Assembly: GCF_025403485.1 (NCBI RefSeq)
Contig: NZ_CP099966.1
Span: forward strand, 4,338,501 to 4,402,500
DNA from: Chryseobacterium paludis
Lineage (GTDB): Bacteria > Bacteroidota > Bacteroidia > Flavobacteriales > Weeksellaceae
Direction: 5' to 3'
DNA: 64,000 bases
The notes beneath the pieces are model-generated. The model worked only from the letters and a program-made list of their open reading frames with translations, was not told the origin of the DNA and ran no database searches. The position numbers and the translations under genes are program-made. Of the stretch, positions 9,559-18,195 are shown one piece after another. Within the stretch, counting starts at the first letter, position 1; each line of letters starts with the position of its first letter.

Positions 9559-10143
9559 TTAATTTCCATATTCTTTTTTCCATTCATCAGCAGCGTCACT
9601 TAAAACCGCATAGAACTCTTCACCATACTTTCGTATTAAAGGTGTTTTTAAGAATTTGTATACTGGGACATGCAGTTCTTTTCCAAGAGCACATGCATCA
9701 TCACATACCGACCATTCATGGTAGTTTAAAGCTGTAAAAGAAGAATACTCAGTAACACGAATCGGATACAGGTGACAAGAAATTGGTTTTTGCCAATCAA
9801 CAGCACCATCTTCATAAGCCTTTTCAATTCCACATTTTGTAATTCCTTTTTCGTCAAAAGTAACATAGGCACATTCACGATCTTCAACCATAGGTGTTAC
9901 ATACATACCATCAGAAGGATCTGTTGTCCATGTTCCCTGTTCTTCAAGGGCTTTTATCCCATCTTTTGTAAGGTAGGGCTTTATCTTGTCAAAAATGCCA
10001 TCTAGAATTTCAAGCTCATTTTTATCTAACGGAGCACCTACATCTCCTTCTACACAACATGCACCCTTACATTTTGTAAGGTTACAAACGAAATCTTCGG
10101 AAAATATTTCCTCAGAAATTAATTTATCGTCTATCTGAATCAT
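9559..10143 (-). CDS. DUF3109 family protein (Cys-rich, possible metal or Fe-S binding)
   Basis: A 194-residue cytosolic protein. Its N-terminus carries the Cys cluster C20-N-L-T-K-C25-K-G-A-C29-C30, and further Cys residues occur in ECAYVTF, TKCGIE, SCHLYPIR and VCDDAC. This pattern is that of the DUF3109 family, related to YkgJ-type zinc/iron-chelating proteins. The function is unknown; the conserved Cys set suggests a metal or Fe-S centre. It starts 8 nt after the stop of the upstream membrane protein, so the two are probably co-transcribed from the promoter at 11074-11081. Confidence 0.85.
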   Translation of the reverse strand: MIQIDDKLISEEIFSEDFVCNLTKCKGACCVEGDVGAPLDKNELEILDGIFDKIKPYLTKDGIKALEEQGTWTTDPSDGMYVTPMVEDRECAYVTFDEKGITKCGIEKAYEDGAVDWQKPISCHLYPIRVTEYSSFTALNYHEWSVCDDACALGKELHVPVYKFLKTPLIRKYGEEFYAVLSDAADEWKKEYGN

Positions 10144-10151
10144 AATCTTTT

Positions 10152-11057
10152 TTAAAATAAATTAAAATAAGTACCTATTTTAAAGGTAACCAAACTAATA
10201 ATAATCAGCCATAAGCCGACTTCCTGCATCCAGTATTTGGGTAAAAAACGCATCATCCTGCTCAGTATGATACTGGAAGGAAATGCCAGGAGCAGTAAAT
10301 ACTCGTAGCTCTTATTCATATACAGAATAATGGTAACCAATTGAGCCAAAGAAAAGACAAGCAGGAACGTATATTTATATCTGCTTATCGGACTTTTTTT
10401 GTTATAATTTTTAAAATGGTCATATACTGCATATACAAGCATCAGGGCAACCGGAAGTAAAGGAATTATACCTTTGTAATCAGTTATAATTTTCATTTTT
10501 CCAAATGGAAAATAATCCAGGTTCCAGGTAGTAAAATCTAAGAAAAACATTACTGAAAAATAACTGAAAACAATAAGAACGATTCCAAGCAGAAATCTGA
10601 AGATATTTAAACTTATTCTTTCAGAAGTTGCAATAACATGAATAACCACGAAAACAGCCATTGGCCAGGTGGTCGGTAAAAAAATAAAATTTAATGCAAC
10701 AATAGCTCCGACCAGAACATATGATTTTTTTCTGACATCTTCATTTGCACTTGTAAGAAGAAGTAAAAGAAAAGAATTTGTAAGAAGTGAAACCGCAATT
10801 CCAATATCCAGATCTCCAGGATAAAGACCAAAAATGAAAAATGAGTATAAGAATAATGGGAGATGAGTCTGATAATTCAGTGCAATACTATGAAAACAGA
10901 AATATCCTAAGGCAATTCCTAAGAATGTAATTCCGGCAACAATTGCTTCATAAGTGTTGAAATTCAGTATGTTAAATATTATTACTATTAAAAGAAGAAA
11001 ACCAATATAAACAGGAATTGAAAAAATATTGCTTTCTTTTGAAAGTAATTTAAACAT
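10152..11057 (-). CDS. Multi-pass membrane protein (DUF6427-like)
   Basis: A 301-residue integral membrane protein with about 8-9 hydrophobic helices spread along its length and short loops. There is no signal peptide cleavage site. It resembles flavobacterial proteins called DUF6427 that sit next to a small one-helix DUF6341-like protein, and here such a gene lies divergently at 11100. No catalytic or transport motif is visible. It shares an operon with the DUF3109 gene downstream. The family name comes from layout and general sequence feel and needs a profile search to confirm. Confidence 0.7.
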   Translation of the reverse strand: MFKLLSKESNIFSIPVYIGFLLLIVIIFNILNFNTYEAIVAGITFLGIALGYFCFHSIALNYQTHLPLFLYSFFIFGLYPGDLDIGIAVSLLTNSFLLLLLTSANEDVRKKSYVLVGAIVALNFIFLPTTWPMAVFVVIHVIATSERISLNIFRFLLGIVLIVFSYFSVMFFLDFTTWNLDYFPFGKMKIITDYKGIIPLLPVALMLVYAVYDHFKNYNKKSPISRYKYTFLLVFSLAQLVTIILYMNKSYEYLLLLAFPSSIILSRMMRFLPKYWMQEVGLWLIIISLVTFKIGTYFNLF

Positions 11058-11063
11058 TTTTTA

Positions 11064-11081
11064 TAAATTTGTACAAAGTTA
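11064..11081. promoter_or_regulatory. Overlapping divergent promoters: TAAATTTG (+) and TAACTTTG (-)
   Basis: TAAATTTG at 11064-11071 faces right towards the gene at 11100. TAACTTTG reads on the minus strand from 11081 to 11074 towards the gene ending at 11057. Only 2 bp separate the two -7 elements, so the two polymerase footprints must overlap. Confidence 0.55.
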
Positions 11082-11099
11082 ATTTAAAAAAGGAAAATA

Positions 11100-11333
11100 A
11101 TGACGTCTTTCTTTCTATTCTTAAGCAAAGTTTTCAAATGGTCTTTCGGCTTTTTTGATACCTTTGGAAATGTTTTAAACTGGATTCTATTTGTAGTTTG
11201 CTGTGTACTGTTCACTTATTGGTGTTATGTACTTGTGGTTACACTTGGAAGTAATAAAGATAAAGACTATTATTCTCCTACGGAGGGTAAACATCCTTAC
11301 TATGATCCTAGTATCTATAAAAAAGAAGGTTAA
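11100..11333 (+). CDS. Small membrane protein (DUF6341-like)
   Basis: A 77-residue protein with one strong transmembrane helix (about residues 25-50) and a soluble, Tyr/Pro/Lys-rich tail (YYSPTEGKHPYYDPSIY). It is divergent from the multi-pass membrane protein and followed by a strong terminator, so it is monocistronic. Small proteins of this kind sit in the same place in other flavobacteria and may be a partner of the larger membrane protein. No function is known. Confidence 0.7.
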   Translation: MTSFFLFLSKVFKWSFGFFDTFGNVLNWILFVVCCVLFTYWCYVLVVTLGSNKDKDYYSPTEGKHPYYDPSIYKKEG

Positions 11334-11350
11334 TTAATTGGTTATATAGT

Positions 11351-11388
11351 AAAAAGCCGATCAAATTTAATATTTGATCGGCTTTTTT
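11351..11388. terminator. Strong bidirectional terminator
   Basis: A 16-bp perfect stem (AAAAAGCCGATCAAAT with its complement) and a 5-nt loop, with T-tracts on both strands. It lies between convergent genes. Confidence 0.9.
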
Positions 11389-11412
11389 ATAACGATTAAA
11401 ATTTAATTTCTC

Positions 11413-11850
11413 TTATTCATGTATTGGAAGTACCAAAACAGGGATCGTTGAGTTCTTTGTTAATCCTTTCGTAAGGCTTCCAACAAAGACATCATAAATT
11501 CCGCTTCTTCCATGTGAGCCCATTACAATATAGCTGGCATTTTTTGTTTTAGCATATTCAAGGATGATATCCTTGGCAATGCCTTGTTTTAAAAGATGTT
11601 CACATTCTACGTCATGGGAGAGAATTCTTTGTTCAAGTTTGTTAAGCTGTACCAATTCCTCTCTGATTTCATTTTCTTCAACTTCAGGAAAATATTGGAA
11701 TCCCATATCGCCAATGGCAAAGCCAATGTCTGTAGGTGCAACATGGATAAGGTTGATTTTGCCATTTACTTCTTTAGCAAACTTTATAGCACCATCTACA
11801 AGTTGTTCCGTTTTGTCCCCAAAATCTACGGGCAATACAATGTTTATCAT
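11413..11850 (-). CDS. Universal stress protein (UspA family)
   Basis: A 145-residue single-domain Usp. N-terminal INIVLPVDFGD matches strand 1 and its loop. The C-terminal GSHGRSGIYDVFVGSLT fits the ATP-binding signature G-2x-G-9x-G-S, so it is predicted to be an ATP-binding Usp (MJ0577 type). The TVPVLVLP-like ending here is TIPVLVLPIHE. These proteins accumulate in stress or growth arrest. It stands alone; an imperfect -7 element (TATCTTTA) lies about 20 nt upstream. Confidence 0.92.
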   Translation of the reverse strand: MINIVLPVDFGDKTEQLVDGAIKFAKEVNGKINLIHVAPTDIGFAIGDMGFQYFPEVEENEIREELVQLNKLEQRILSHDVECEHLLKQGIAKDIILEYAKTKNASYIVMGSHGRSGIYDVFVGSLTKGLTKNSTIPVLVLPIHE

Positions 11851-11909
11851 AACCTTTAATTTTGTTATCTAAAGATAAGAAAAAAATGATAAAATGCTCT
11901 GTTAAATAC

Positions 11910-12515
11910 TTATAATATTCGGATATCCATAATTTTTTCATCCTCAAGGAATGCTTCCAAGATGTCATTTTCTTCAACTTTTCCAACCCCTTTTGGAGTT
12001 CCAGTGAAGATAAGGTCACCTACGCGTAATGTGAAATATTGTGAAGCAAATGCTATAATATCATCAAAGCTGAATATCATATCTTTGGTGTTGCCATTCT
12101 GAACTTCCTCTTTATTTTGTAATAATGAAAACTGTAAATTTTCCAGGTTATAATTTTCTTTTTTAAAGAAATTTCCCACTACAGCGGAGCCATCAAAGCC
12201 TTTAGCCAGCTCCCAGGGTAAACCTTTAGATTTAAGTTCTGTTTGGAGATCCCTGGCCGTAAAATCTATTCCCAAACCGATCTCATCATAATGTTTATGT
12301 GCTGACTCTTTCTGGATGTACTTTCCACCTTTTGAAATTTTCAATACAACCTCAAGTTCATAATGCACATCTTTAGAGAATTCCGGAAGGTAAAAGTCAT
12401 TACCTTTTAAAACGGCAGTGTCTGGTTTGATGAAAATAACTGGTTTCTCAGGGATTTCATTTCCCAATTCCTTAGCATGTTCACTGTAGTTTCTTCCGAT
12501 GCAGATGATTTTCAT
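11910..12515 (-). CDS. Fumarylacetoacetate hydrolase family protein (FAHD1/YcgM-like acylpyruvase)
   Basis: A 201-residue single-domain FAH protein starting MKIICIGRNYSEHAKELGN, the typical opening of the short FAHD1-type branch. The metal ligands are Glu53 and Glu55 in HYELEVVL and Asp84 in GIDFTARDLQ; a Lys in LAKGFDGS is also conserved. Members of this branch hydrolyse acylpyruvates or decarboxylate oxaloacetate using Mg2+ in the cytosol. The exact substrate cannot be read from the sequence. It follows the exonuclease/DUF2007 pair on the same strand with a 74-nt gap, so it may be part of that unit or separate. Confidence 0.9.
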   Translation of the reverse strand: MKIICIGRNYSEHAKELGNEIPEKPVIFIKPDTAVLKGNDFYLPEFSKDVHYELEVVLKISKGGKYIQKESAHKHYDEIGLGIDFTARDLQTELKSKGLPWELAKGFDGSAVVGNFFKKENYNLENLQFSLLQNKEEVQNGNTKDMIFSFDDIIAFASQYFTLRVGDLIFTGTPKGVGKVEENDILEAFLEDEKIMDIRIL

Positions 12516-12589
12516 ATTCTTCTTATTTTGTCATTGCGAGGTACAAAGTAATCTTTAATTATTGATACCTCCTTTAAATGAAATTATTT

Positions 12590-12988
12590 TTAATGTGTAA
12601 ATCTATTCTCACAATAATAACAAACAAATTTATGGCTTGTTAAAATTGAAATTCCAAAAAAGCTGGTCGCACTGTCATCCCTGTAAATATGATTGGAACC
12701 ACACTTTGGACATACAAAGTCAAACTCAGAATCTTTAATTGTATGTTCCACTTCAAGAGCATATTTTTCATTCTCTTTATAATCTTCCAAAGTCTGTTTT
12801 GCTTTTTCTATATCTTCTTCAAAGACCTGTAGCTGAATTCCACCCACAGCCTGAGAGAGTAACCAATCCGATTGAATAAGCTGCTCATTGGCAATGAAGC
12901 TCTGGATGCCTTTTTCGGCAAGGATCTGTTTGTCCCTGTTAGCTTCAAGAGCGGTTTCGTAAAATTTGAATCGAATTAGATCAGACAT
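12590..12988 (-). CDS. DUF2007 domain protein with C-terminal zinc ribbon
   Basis: A 132-residue protein. Residues ~5-70 match the DUF2007 pattern (FKFYETALEANRDKQILAEKGI, then QLQVFEEDIEKAKQTLEDY), a small ferredoxin-like fold often called a putative signal-transducing protein. The C-terminal part has two Cys pairs (CPKC at 93-96 and CYYC at 123-126) that make a zinc ribbon. It begins 3 nt after the exonuclease stop codon, so the two are translationally coupled. The function is unknown. Confidence 0.83.
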   Translation of the reverse strand: MSDLIRFKFYETALEANRDKQILAEKGIQSFIANEQLIQSDWLLSQAVGGIQLQVFEEDIEKAKQTLEDYKENEKYALEVEHTIKDSEFDFVCPKCGSNHIYRDDSATSFFGISILTSHKFVCYYCENRFTH

Positions 12989-12991
12989 TTT

Positions 12992-13756
12992 TTAAAATTT
13001 ACTGGATAACTGAATTTTTGTGAATACCTTCTTCGTGTACAATGGGAAATCAGCATTTTGCAACCAACCGTAGTAACCCAGGTCTTTTTGGAAAACAGAT
13101 TTTACCCCCTGTCCTTTATATTTTCCGAAGTTGAAAACTTCTTCTGTTTTTTCATTAAAACCTATAAAACCAGCTAGATCTGCATGTTTGTTATGGAATG
13201 TAAACTCACTTAAAGCAGCAATCTCATTAGGAACATCTTCATATTTTCCAACCTGAGCATCCAATACCTCAAAAGTAGCCATCACATCTGCCTCTGCTGA
13301 ATGTGCGTTTTCCAAAGTTTTTCCACAGTAGAACTGATAAGCGGCTCCAAGGTTTCTTGGTTCTTTTTTATGGAAAACGGTTTGCGCATCCACAAGTTTG
13401 AATTTACTAAGATCAAAATCGATTTCTGCACGTAAAAGTTCTTCCGCCAAAAGAGGGACATCAAACCTATTGGAATTAAACCCACCCAGATCTGCACCGG
13501 AAATCATCTCCATAACTTTAGAAGCAATTGATTTAAAAGTAGGTGCATCCTTGATATCAGCATCATATATACCATGGATTAAACTTGACTCCAATGGAAT
13601 AGGCATTTCAGGATTGATACGCCATGTTTTACTTTCTCTTGATGCATCAGGATTTACTTTTAAAATACAGATTTCCACAATTCTGTCTTTTCCGATATTA
13701 GTTCCTGTGGTCTCCAGGTCAAAAACACAAAGTGGTTTATATAATTTTAAATTCAT
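12992..13756 (-). CDS. DEDDh 3'-5' exonuclease (DnaQ/ExoX-like) with C-terminal DUF3820-like domain
   Basis: A 254-residue exonuclease. The acidic active site is complete: Asp13 and Glu15 in FDLETTG, Asp99 in NRFDVPLL, and His152 and Asp157 in AHSAEADVMA, which is the DEDDh type as in DNA polymerase III epsilon and ExoX. The tail (~residues 205-250) contains FNFGKYKGQGV and YYGWLQNADF, resembling the small DUF3820 domain found after some ExoX-type nucleases. It is probably a repair or RNA/DNA trimming enzyme rather than the replicative proofreader. A TAAATTTG element lies at 13797-13804 on the same strand. First gene of a pair with the DUF2007 gene. Confidence 0.9.
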   Translation of the reverse strand: MNLKLYKPLCVFDLETTGTNIGKDRIVEICILKVNPDASRESKTWRINPEMPIPLESSLIHGIYDADIKDAPTFKSIASKVMEMISGADLGGFNSNRFDVPLLAEELLRAEIDFDLSKFKLVDAQTVFHKKEPRNLGAAYQFYCGKTLENAHSAEADVMATFEVLDAQVGKYEDVPNEIAALSEFTFHNKHADLAGFIGFNEKTEEVFNFGKYKGQGVKSVFQKDLGYYGWLQNADFPLYTKKVFTKIQLSSKF

Positions 13757-13796
13757 TGATTTATTATTTGATAATGGAATGGTAATTTGTTAGATA

Positions 13797-13804
13797 CAAA
13801 TTTA
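13797..13804 (-). promoter_or_regulatory. -7 promoter element TAAATTTG for the exonuclease gene
   Basis: Exact TAnnTTTG match on the minus strand, giving a leader of roughly 35-40 nt before the ATG at 13756. It overlaps the 3' side of the next gene region at 13809. Confidence 0.45.
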
Positions 13805-13808
13805 GTTT

Positions 13809-14507
13809 CTATTTAAGTTGTTTCTGAAATAAGAGTGAAATTAAAATATAGTAAATAATAACCATTGGAATTCCAACAGTTTTAAATATAATTAAAATAA
13901 CAACCGCTCCGATCAATAAAGCCAGTTTTGGGTAATTATCTTCCAGTTTCATCGATTTGAATTTCATTGCGATCATTTTAACAGGACTCACTAAAAGCAA
14001 TGAGAGAACCACTGTTAAAGCAATCATTAAATAGGTATTATGAAATAAAAATTCAAAGCCTTGGGTTTCCCTGAAAGCATAATACAGTCCGAAGATTAAA
14101 ATAGTATTGGAAGGGGTATTCAGTCCTTTAAAATAATACTGCTGATCTTCATCCAGATTAAAAATTGCTAATCTCAGACACGAAAAAGCAGTGATCAAAA
14201 AGCCTAAATAACAATACCATGGAATATCTGTATAAGCGTTATTTGCAAGAGCTACAAACATTGTTAGACCTGGAACAAAGCCAAAACTTACCATGTCAGC
14301 AAGTGAATCCAGTTGGACTCCAAGATTTGAATTAGCCTTTAAAGCTCTGGCGATAAACCCATCAAAAAAGTCTAAAACCAGCGAGAGAATAAGGCAGATA
14401 GCAGTTGTTTGATAATCACCCAGGATCAGATGAACCGCACCGACGCATCCCGAAAACAGATTTCCTAAGGTAAATGCATTGGCAAGATTGTTTTTAATAA
14501 AATTCAT
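13809..14507 (-). CDS. pssA: CDP-diacylglycerol--serine O-phosphatidyltransferase (PssA type)
   Basis: A 232-residue membrane enzyme of the CDP-alcohol phosphotransferase family. The full catalytic signature D-x2-DG-x2-AR-x8-G-x3-D-x3-D is present as Asp46, Asp49-Gly50, Ala53-Arg54, Gly63, Asp67 and Asp71. About 6-7 hydrophobic helices follow. It makes phosphatidylserine, the precursor of phosphatidylethanolamine. Serine is favoured over glycerol or inositol as substrate because of the PssA-like length and helix layout; that is an inference. The start is set at ATG 14507, because the upstream in-frame GTG (14513) falls on the last base of a -7 promoter element. Divergent from the LTA-synthase-like gene. 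Confidence 0.88.
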   Translation of the reverse strand: MNFIKNNLANAFTLGNLFSGCVGAVHLILGDYQTTAICLILSLVLDFFDGFIARALKANSNLGVQLDSLADMVSFGFVPGLTMFVALANNAYTDIPWYCYLGFLITAFSCLRLAIFNLDEDQQYYFKGLNTPSNTILIFGLYYAFRETQGFEFLFHNTYLMIALTVVLSLLLVSPVKMIAMKFKSMKLEDNYPKLALLIGAVVILIIFKTVGIPMVIIYYILISLLFQKQLK

Positions 14508-14512
14508 AATCA

Positions 14513-14520
14513 CAAAATTA
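14513..14520 (-). promoter_or_regulatory. -7 promoter element TAATTTTG of pssA
   Basis: Exact TAnnTTTG match on the minus strand, 5 nt before the ATG at 14507. This suggests a leaderless or nearly leaderless mRNA and rules out the GTG start. Confidence 0.5.
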
Positions 14521-14584
14521 CATTTTTTAAAAATTCTATATGAAAATATTACCGACTAAAAAATACAGTAATACGAATTTGATG

Positions 14585-14592
14585 TAAATTTG
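14585..14592 (+). promoter_or_regulatory. -7 promoter element TAAATTTG
   Basis: Exact match 4 nt before the ATG at 14597, again implying a leaderless transcript. Confidence 0.5.
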
Positions 14593-14596
14593 CCGA

Positions 14597-16525
14597 ATGA
14601 AATTTTTTAAAGAATTTAGAAAACAGGAAGTTCTGGTATTGTTATACAGGATTTTTTTGGCATATGTTTTTTATCAGATCGCCAGATTTTTATTCTGGTA
14701 TTTTAACAAAGATCTCATAAAGGTGGATTCCATTTCAGACTATTTCAGTCTGTCATATCATGGGATAGCCTTTGATACAACGGCAATTTTGTACGTTAAT
14801 TCTTTATTTATTTTATTAAGTCTTATTCCTATTATTATTAATACGAAAAAAGTCTATCAAAAGGTGTTGTTTTGGCTTTACTTTATTACAAACGGAATCG
14901 CTTATGCAATGAACTTTGGTGATTTTGTATATTTCAAGTTTGCACAAACAAGATTAACTTCCGCAGCATTGCAGGTTGCAAAACATGAGACCAATATTGC
15001 TAAAGTATTTGCCGCATCCATTGTACAGAATCCTTTTATTCTTATTGGGTTTGTGGTTCTAATGGCATTATGGGTTTTTCTATATAAAAAGGTGAAAATT
15101 ACGGAACGTAAGCCTGTGAAACTGATTCCTTATTTTATTCTATCTATTCTTTGTCTTTGTGGTATTACAGTATTGGTTATAGGTGGTATCCGTGGTGATT
15201 TCAGACACAGTACCAGACCGATTAATCTTGTAGATGCCAATCGTTTTGTAAAAGTTCCGTCTCAGGGAAATCTGGTTTTGAACAGTACATTTTCTTTTTT
15301 CAGAACACTGGGTACTAATAGCTTTAAAGAAGTTCATTTTGTAGATCAGAAATTTATAAATGATAATATTCAGCCTTATAAAATTTATGACAGGAAAATA
15401 ACAAATCGCCCTAATGTTGTGATTTTTATTGTTGAATCTTTCAGCAGGGAATACTCAGGTGCTTTTAATAAAGATACACATATAAAGGATTATGTTTCTT
15501 ATACTCCGTTTATTGACAGTCTGGCGAATGAAAGTTTAATTTTTCCAAATACTTTTGCCAATGGAAGACAGTCCATTCATGGGATGAGCAGCGTACTTGC
15601 TGGAATTCCAAGTCTTACAGATGCATTTACAAGTTCTCCTTATTCCAATCAAAAGATACAGTCTATTGTTTCTGTTTGTAATGAATTAGGTTATGATACT
15701 TCATTCTATCACGGCGCACCTAATGGATCAATGGGATTTTTAGGTTTCGGTAATATTCTGGGCTTCAAACATTATTTTGGAAAGACAGAATATAATAACG
15801 ATGCTGATTTTGATGGCATGTGGGCTATCTGGGATGAACCTTTTTTACAGTATTTTGCTAAAAATGTAGGGAAAACACAACCTTTTATGGCTACTGTTTT
15901 TACAGCCTCCTCACACCATCCATTTAAAATTCCTGAAAAATATCAGGGGAAATTTAAAAAAGGAAAAAATCAGATGCATGAGCCTATACAGTACACGGAC
16001 TATTCTATAAAGAAGTATTTTGAAACAGCAAAAAAACAACCCTGGTACAACAATACCATTTTTGTTTTCACAGGTGATCATACCAATGAGATCTATTATC
16101 CTGAATATCAAAAAAGTATGAACCGGTTTTCTGTTCCTATTATTTTATATTCGCCAAATCCTGAATACCAACTAAAAGGAGTGAATAATGAAGAAGCTCA
16201 GCAAATTGATATCTATCCTACATTAGCAGATTTAATAGGTTATAATAAAAAGATCAGGAGCTGGGGAAGAAGCTTAGTGAGTGATAAAAAGTATCCTGCT
16301 ATTATTGCAAATTCAGATGGTGGAGCTGAGCAGTTTATCATTGGTAATTATATTTATCGTTTTGACGGAAAAAATATAGTTGGGATTTATGATAAAACAG
16401 ATCTTGGTTTAGAAAAGAATCTTGTTGATCATTTAAAAACTCCGGAAACTGAAAAAGGAAAAGAAATCGCAAAAGCTTGGTATCAGGATTATATGGATCG
16501 TGTTATCAACCGAAAACTGAACTAA
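14597..16525 (+). CDS. LTA synthase family sulfatase-like membrane protein
   Basis: A 642-residue protein. Five transmembrane helices lie in the first ~215 residues, followed by a periplasmic alkaline-phosphatase-fold domain. NVVIFIVESFSREY marks the first metal-binding Glu of the LtaS/MdoB family. Further family features are NGRQSIHGMSS (nucleophile region), FMATVFTASSHHPF and FVFTGDHTNE (metal-binding DH pair). Gram-negatives have no lipoteichoic acid; relatives here transfer phosphoglycerol or phosphoethanolamine groups onto glycans or lipids of the envelope. The donor would be a phospholipid, and the neighbouring divergent pssA feeds that pool. The acceptor is unknown. Confidence 0.88.
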   Translation: MKFFKEFRKQEVLVLLYRIFLAYVFYQIARFLFWYFNKDLIKVDSISDYFSLSYHGIAFDTTAILYVNSLFILLSLIPIIINTKKVYQKVLFWLYFITNGIAYAMNFGDFVYFKFAQTRLTSAALQVAKHETNIAKVFAASIVQNPFILIGFVVLMALWVFLYKKVKITERKPVKLIPYFILSILCLCGITVLVIGGIRGDFRHSTRPINLVDANRFVKVPSQGNLVLNSTFSFFRTLGTNSFKEVHFVDQKFINDNIQPYKIYDRKITNRPNVVIFIVESFSREYSGAFNKDTHIKDYVSYTPFIDSLANESLIFPNTFANGRQSIHGMSSVLAGIPSLTDAFTSSPYSNQKIQSIVSVCNELGYDTSFYHGAPNGSMGFLGFGNILGFKHYFGKTEYNNDADFDGMWAIWDEPFLQYFAKNVGKTQPFMATVFTASSHHPFKIPEKYQGKFKKGKNQMHEPIQYTDYSIKKYFETAKKQPWYNNTIFVFTGDHTNEIYYPEYQKSMNRFSVPIILYSPNPEYQLKGVNNEEAQQIDIYPTLADLIGYNKKIRSWGRSLVSDKKYPAIIANSDGGAEQFIIGNYIYRFDGKNIVGIYDKTDLGLEKNLVDHLKTPETEKGKEIAKAWYQDYMDRVINRKLN

Positions 16526-16676
16526 TGTTTAAGAAGTGTTTAACTATTACATTTGGTATGTGTATTGTTATATATGCCTAGGATAATAAATGTTTTTGTT
16601 TGTTTAAAATTAATTTATATTTTTAGCAATGAAATAGACAACAGAAATATTTTATTAGAATTAAAACAACAAGAAT

Positions 16677-17096
16677 ATGAGAAAATTATTATTTACCCTG
16701 GTTCTTTCTTTAGTAGGTGTAATGTCGTTTGCACAAATAGAAGGCAAATGGAAGACAATAGATGACGAAACAAAACAGGCAAAATCTATCGTAGAGATCT
16801 ACAAGAAAACAGATGGGTCGTATTACGGAAAAGTATCACAGTTACTTATAAAACCTGCTGATCCTAATTGTACGAACTGTAAAGACGAAAGAAAAGGAAA
16901 GCCTATTTTAGGAATGGAGATCATCAAAGGATTGAAGAAAGATGGTGATGAATTTACAGGAGGAACAATTACAGATCCTAAGACAGGGAAAACTTATAAA
17001 TGTACCATTACAAGAACCGGAGATCAGTTAAATGTAAGAGGATATGTAGGTTTATCTTTATTAGGAAGAACGCAAACCTGGCAGAAAGTAAACTAA
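16677..17096 (+). CDS. DUF2147 domain exported protein
   Basis: A 139-residue secreted protein with signal peptide MRKLLFTLVLSLVGVMSFAQ. The mature part matches DUF2147: it begins IEGKWKTIDDETKQAKSIVEIY and contains LRK-type GKV, a Cys pair at CTNC (65-68), and MEIIKGLKKDGDEFTGGTITDPKTGKTYKC, a lipocalin-like small beta-barrel. The function is unknown; some members are induced by stress. Monocistronic, ending at a hairpin terminator. Confidence 0.9.
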   Translation: MRKLLFTLVLSLVGVMSFAQIEGKWKTIDDETKQAKSIVEIYKKTDGSYYGKVSQLLIKPADPNCTNCKDERKGKPILGMEIIKGLKKDGDEFTGGTITDPKTGKTYKCTITRTGDQLNVRGYVGLSLLGRTQTWQKVN

Positions 17097-17120
17097 TAAG
17101 GTTTAAATAAAAAATTAATT

Positions 17121-17156
17121 AACGGCATTTCATTTAAATGAGATGTCGTTTTTATT
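17121..17156 (+). terminator. Rho-independent terminator of the DUF2147 gene
   Basis: AACGGCATTTCATTT and its partner AAATGAGATGTCGTT form a stem with two G-U pairs, followed by TTTTT. Confidence 0.75.
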
Positions 17157-17177
17157 ATGTGTATAATAAAAAAACAC

Positions 17178-17185
17178 TATTTTTG
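17178..17185 (+). promoter_or_regulatory. -7 promoter element TATTTTTG of pdhB
   Basis: Exact TAnnTTTG match. It lies inside the upstream open stretch of the frame, which supports the ATG at 17210 as the true start. Confidence 0.6.
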
Positions 17186-17209
17186 TACTCTAAATTTTTC
17201 AAAGAAATT

Positions 17210-18193
17210 ATGGCAGAATATACTTTTCGTGAGGTAATTGCACAGGCAATGAGTGAGGAAATGCGTAAAGACGAATCCATTTATTTAATGGGGGAGGAAG
17301 TTGCAGAATACAACGGTGCTTATAAGGCTTCAAAAGGAATGCTGGATGAATTTGGTCCTAAAAGAATAATCGATACACCAATCGCTGAACTTGGTTTTAC
17401 AGGGATCTCAGTAGGTGCAGCAATGAATGGGAACAGACCTATTGTAGAGTTTATGACATTCAATTTCTCTTTAGTAGGAATTGATCAGATTATAAATAAT
17501 GCGGCAAAAATCCGTCAGATGAGTGGGGGACAATGGAACTGTCCAATTGTTTTCCGTGGTCCTACAGCTTCTGCTGGTCAATTAGGAGCTACACACTCTC
17601 AGGCTTTTGAAAACTGGTTTGCTAACTGTCCGGGACTTAAAGTGGTTGTACCTTCAAATCCTTATGATGCAAAAGGGTTATTGAAAACAGCTATCCAGGA
17701 TAATGATCCTGTAATCTTTATGGAATCTGAGCAGATGTATGGTGATAAAATGGAAATTCCTGAAGAAGAGTACTATTTGCCTATCGGAAAAGCAGATATC
17801 AAAAAAGAAGGTAAGGATGTAACTTTAGTTTCTTTTGGTAAAATTATGAAAGTAGCAATTCAGGCTGCAGAAGATTTAGCTAAAGAAGGTATTTCTGTAG
17901 AAGTAATAGACCTTAGAACAGTTCGTCCATTAGATTACGATACTGTTTTAAACTCTGTTAGAAAAACAAACAGACTGGTTATTTTAGAAGAAGCGTGGCC
18001 ATTTGCGTCTATTTCTTCTGAAATTGCATATATGGTACAACAAAAAGCGTTTGATTATTTAGATGCACCTATCAAGAGAATTACTACTCCTGATGCTCCT
18101 GCACCATATTCAGCGGCTTTGTTTGCAGAATGGTTCCCTAAACTTGAAAAAGTGAAAGAGGAAATTAAAAATGCAATGTATATTAAATCATAG
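17210..18193 (+). CDS. pdhB: Pyruvate dehydrogenase E1 component subunit beta
   Basis: A 327-residue protein of the transketolase-like beta family. It begins MAEYTFREVIAQAMSEEMRKDESIYLMGEEVAEYNGAYK, with Glu residues that contact thiamine diphosphate. It continues with the typical GISVGAAMNG, PIVEFMTFNF, GGQWNCPIVFRGP and ATHSQAFENWFA segments and the C-terminal transketolase_C domain (RTVRPLDYDT, VILEEAWPFA). With the alpha subunit it decarboxylates pyruvate for acetyl-CoA formation. The alpha and E2 genes are not in this window; a detached pdhB is usual in flavobacteria. The frame opening at 17138 spans a terminator and promoter, so 17210 is the start. Confidence 0.95.
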   Translation: MAEYTFREVIAQAMSEEMRKDESIYLMGEEVAEYNGAYKASKGMLDEFGPKRIIDTPIAELGFTGISVGAAMNGNRPIVEFMTFNFSLVGIDQIINNAAKIRQMSGGQWNCPIVFRGPTASAGQLGATHSQAFENWFANCPGLKVVVPSNPYDAKGLLKTAIQDNDPVIFMESEQMYGDKMEIPEEEYYLPIGKADIKKEGKDVTLVSFGKIMKVAIQAAEDLAKEGISVEVIDLRTVRPLDYDTVLNSVRKTNRLVILEEAWPFASISSEIAYMVQQKAFDYLDAPIKRITTPDAPAPYSAALFAEWFPKLEKVKEEIKNAMYIKS

Positions 18194-18195
18194 AG

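Noticed and set aside
16524..16577. 17-codon frame after the LTA-synthase-like gene
   Set aside because: It is very short and lacks a promoter or comparative support.
17138..17209. Longer N-terminus for pdhB
   Set aside because: It runs through a terminator hairpin and the TATTTTTG promoter element; family proteins start at MAEYTFREV.
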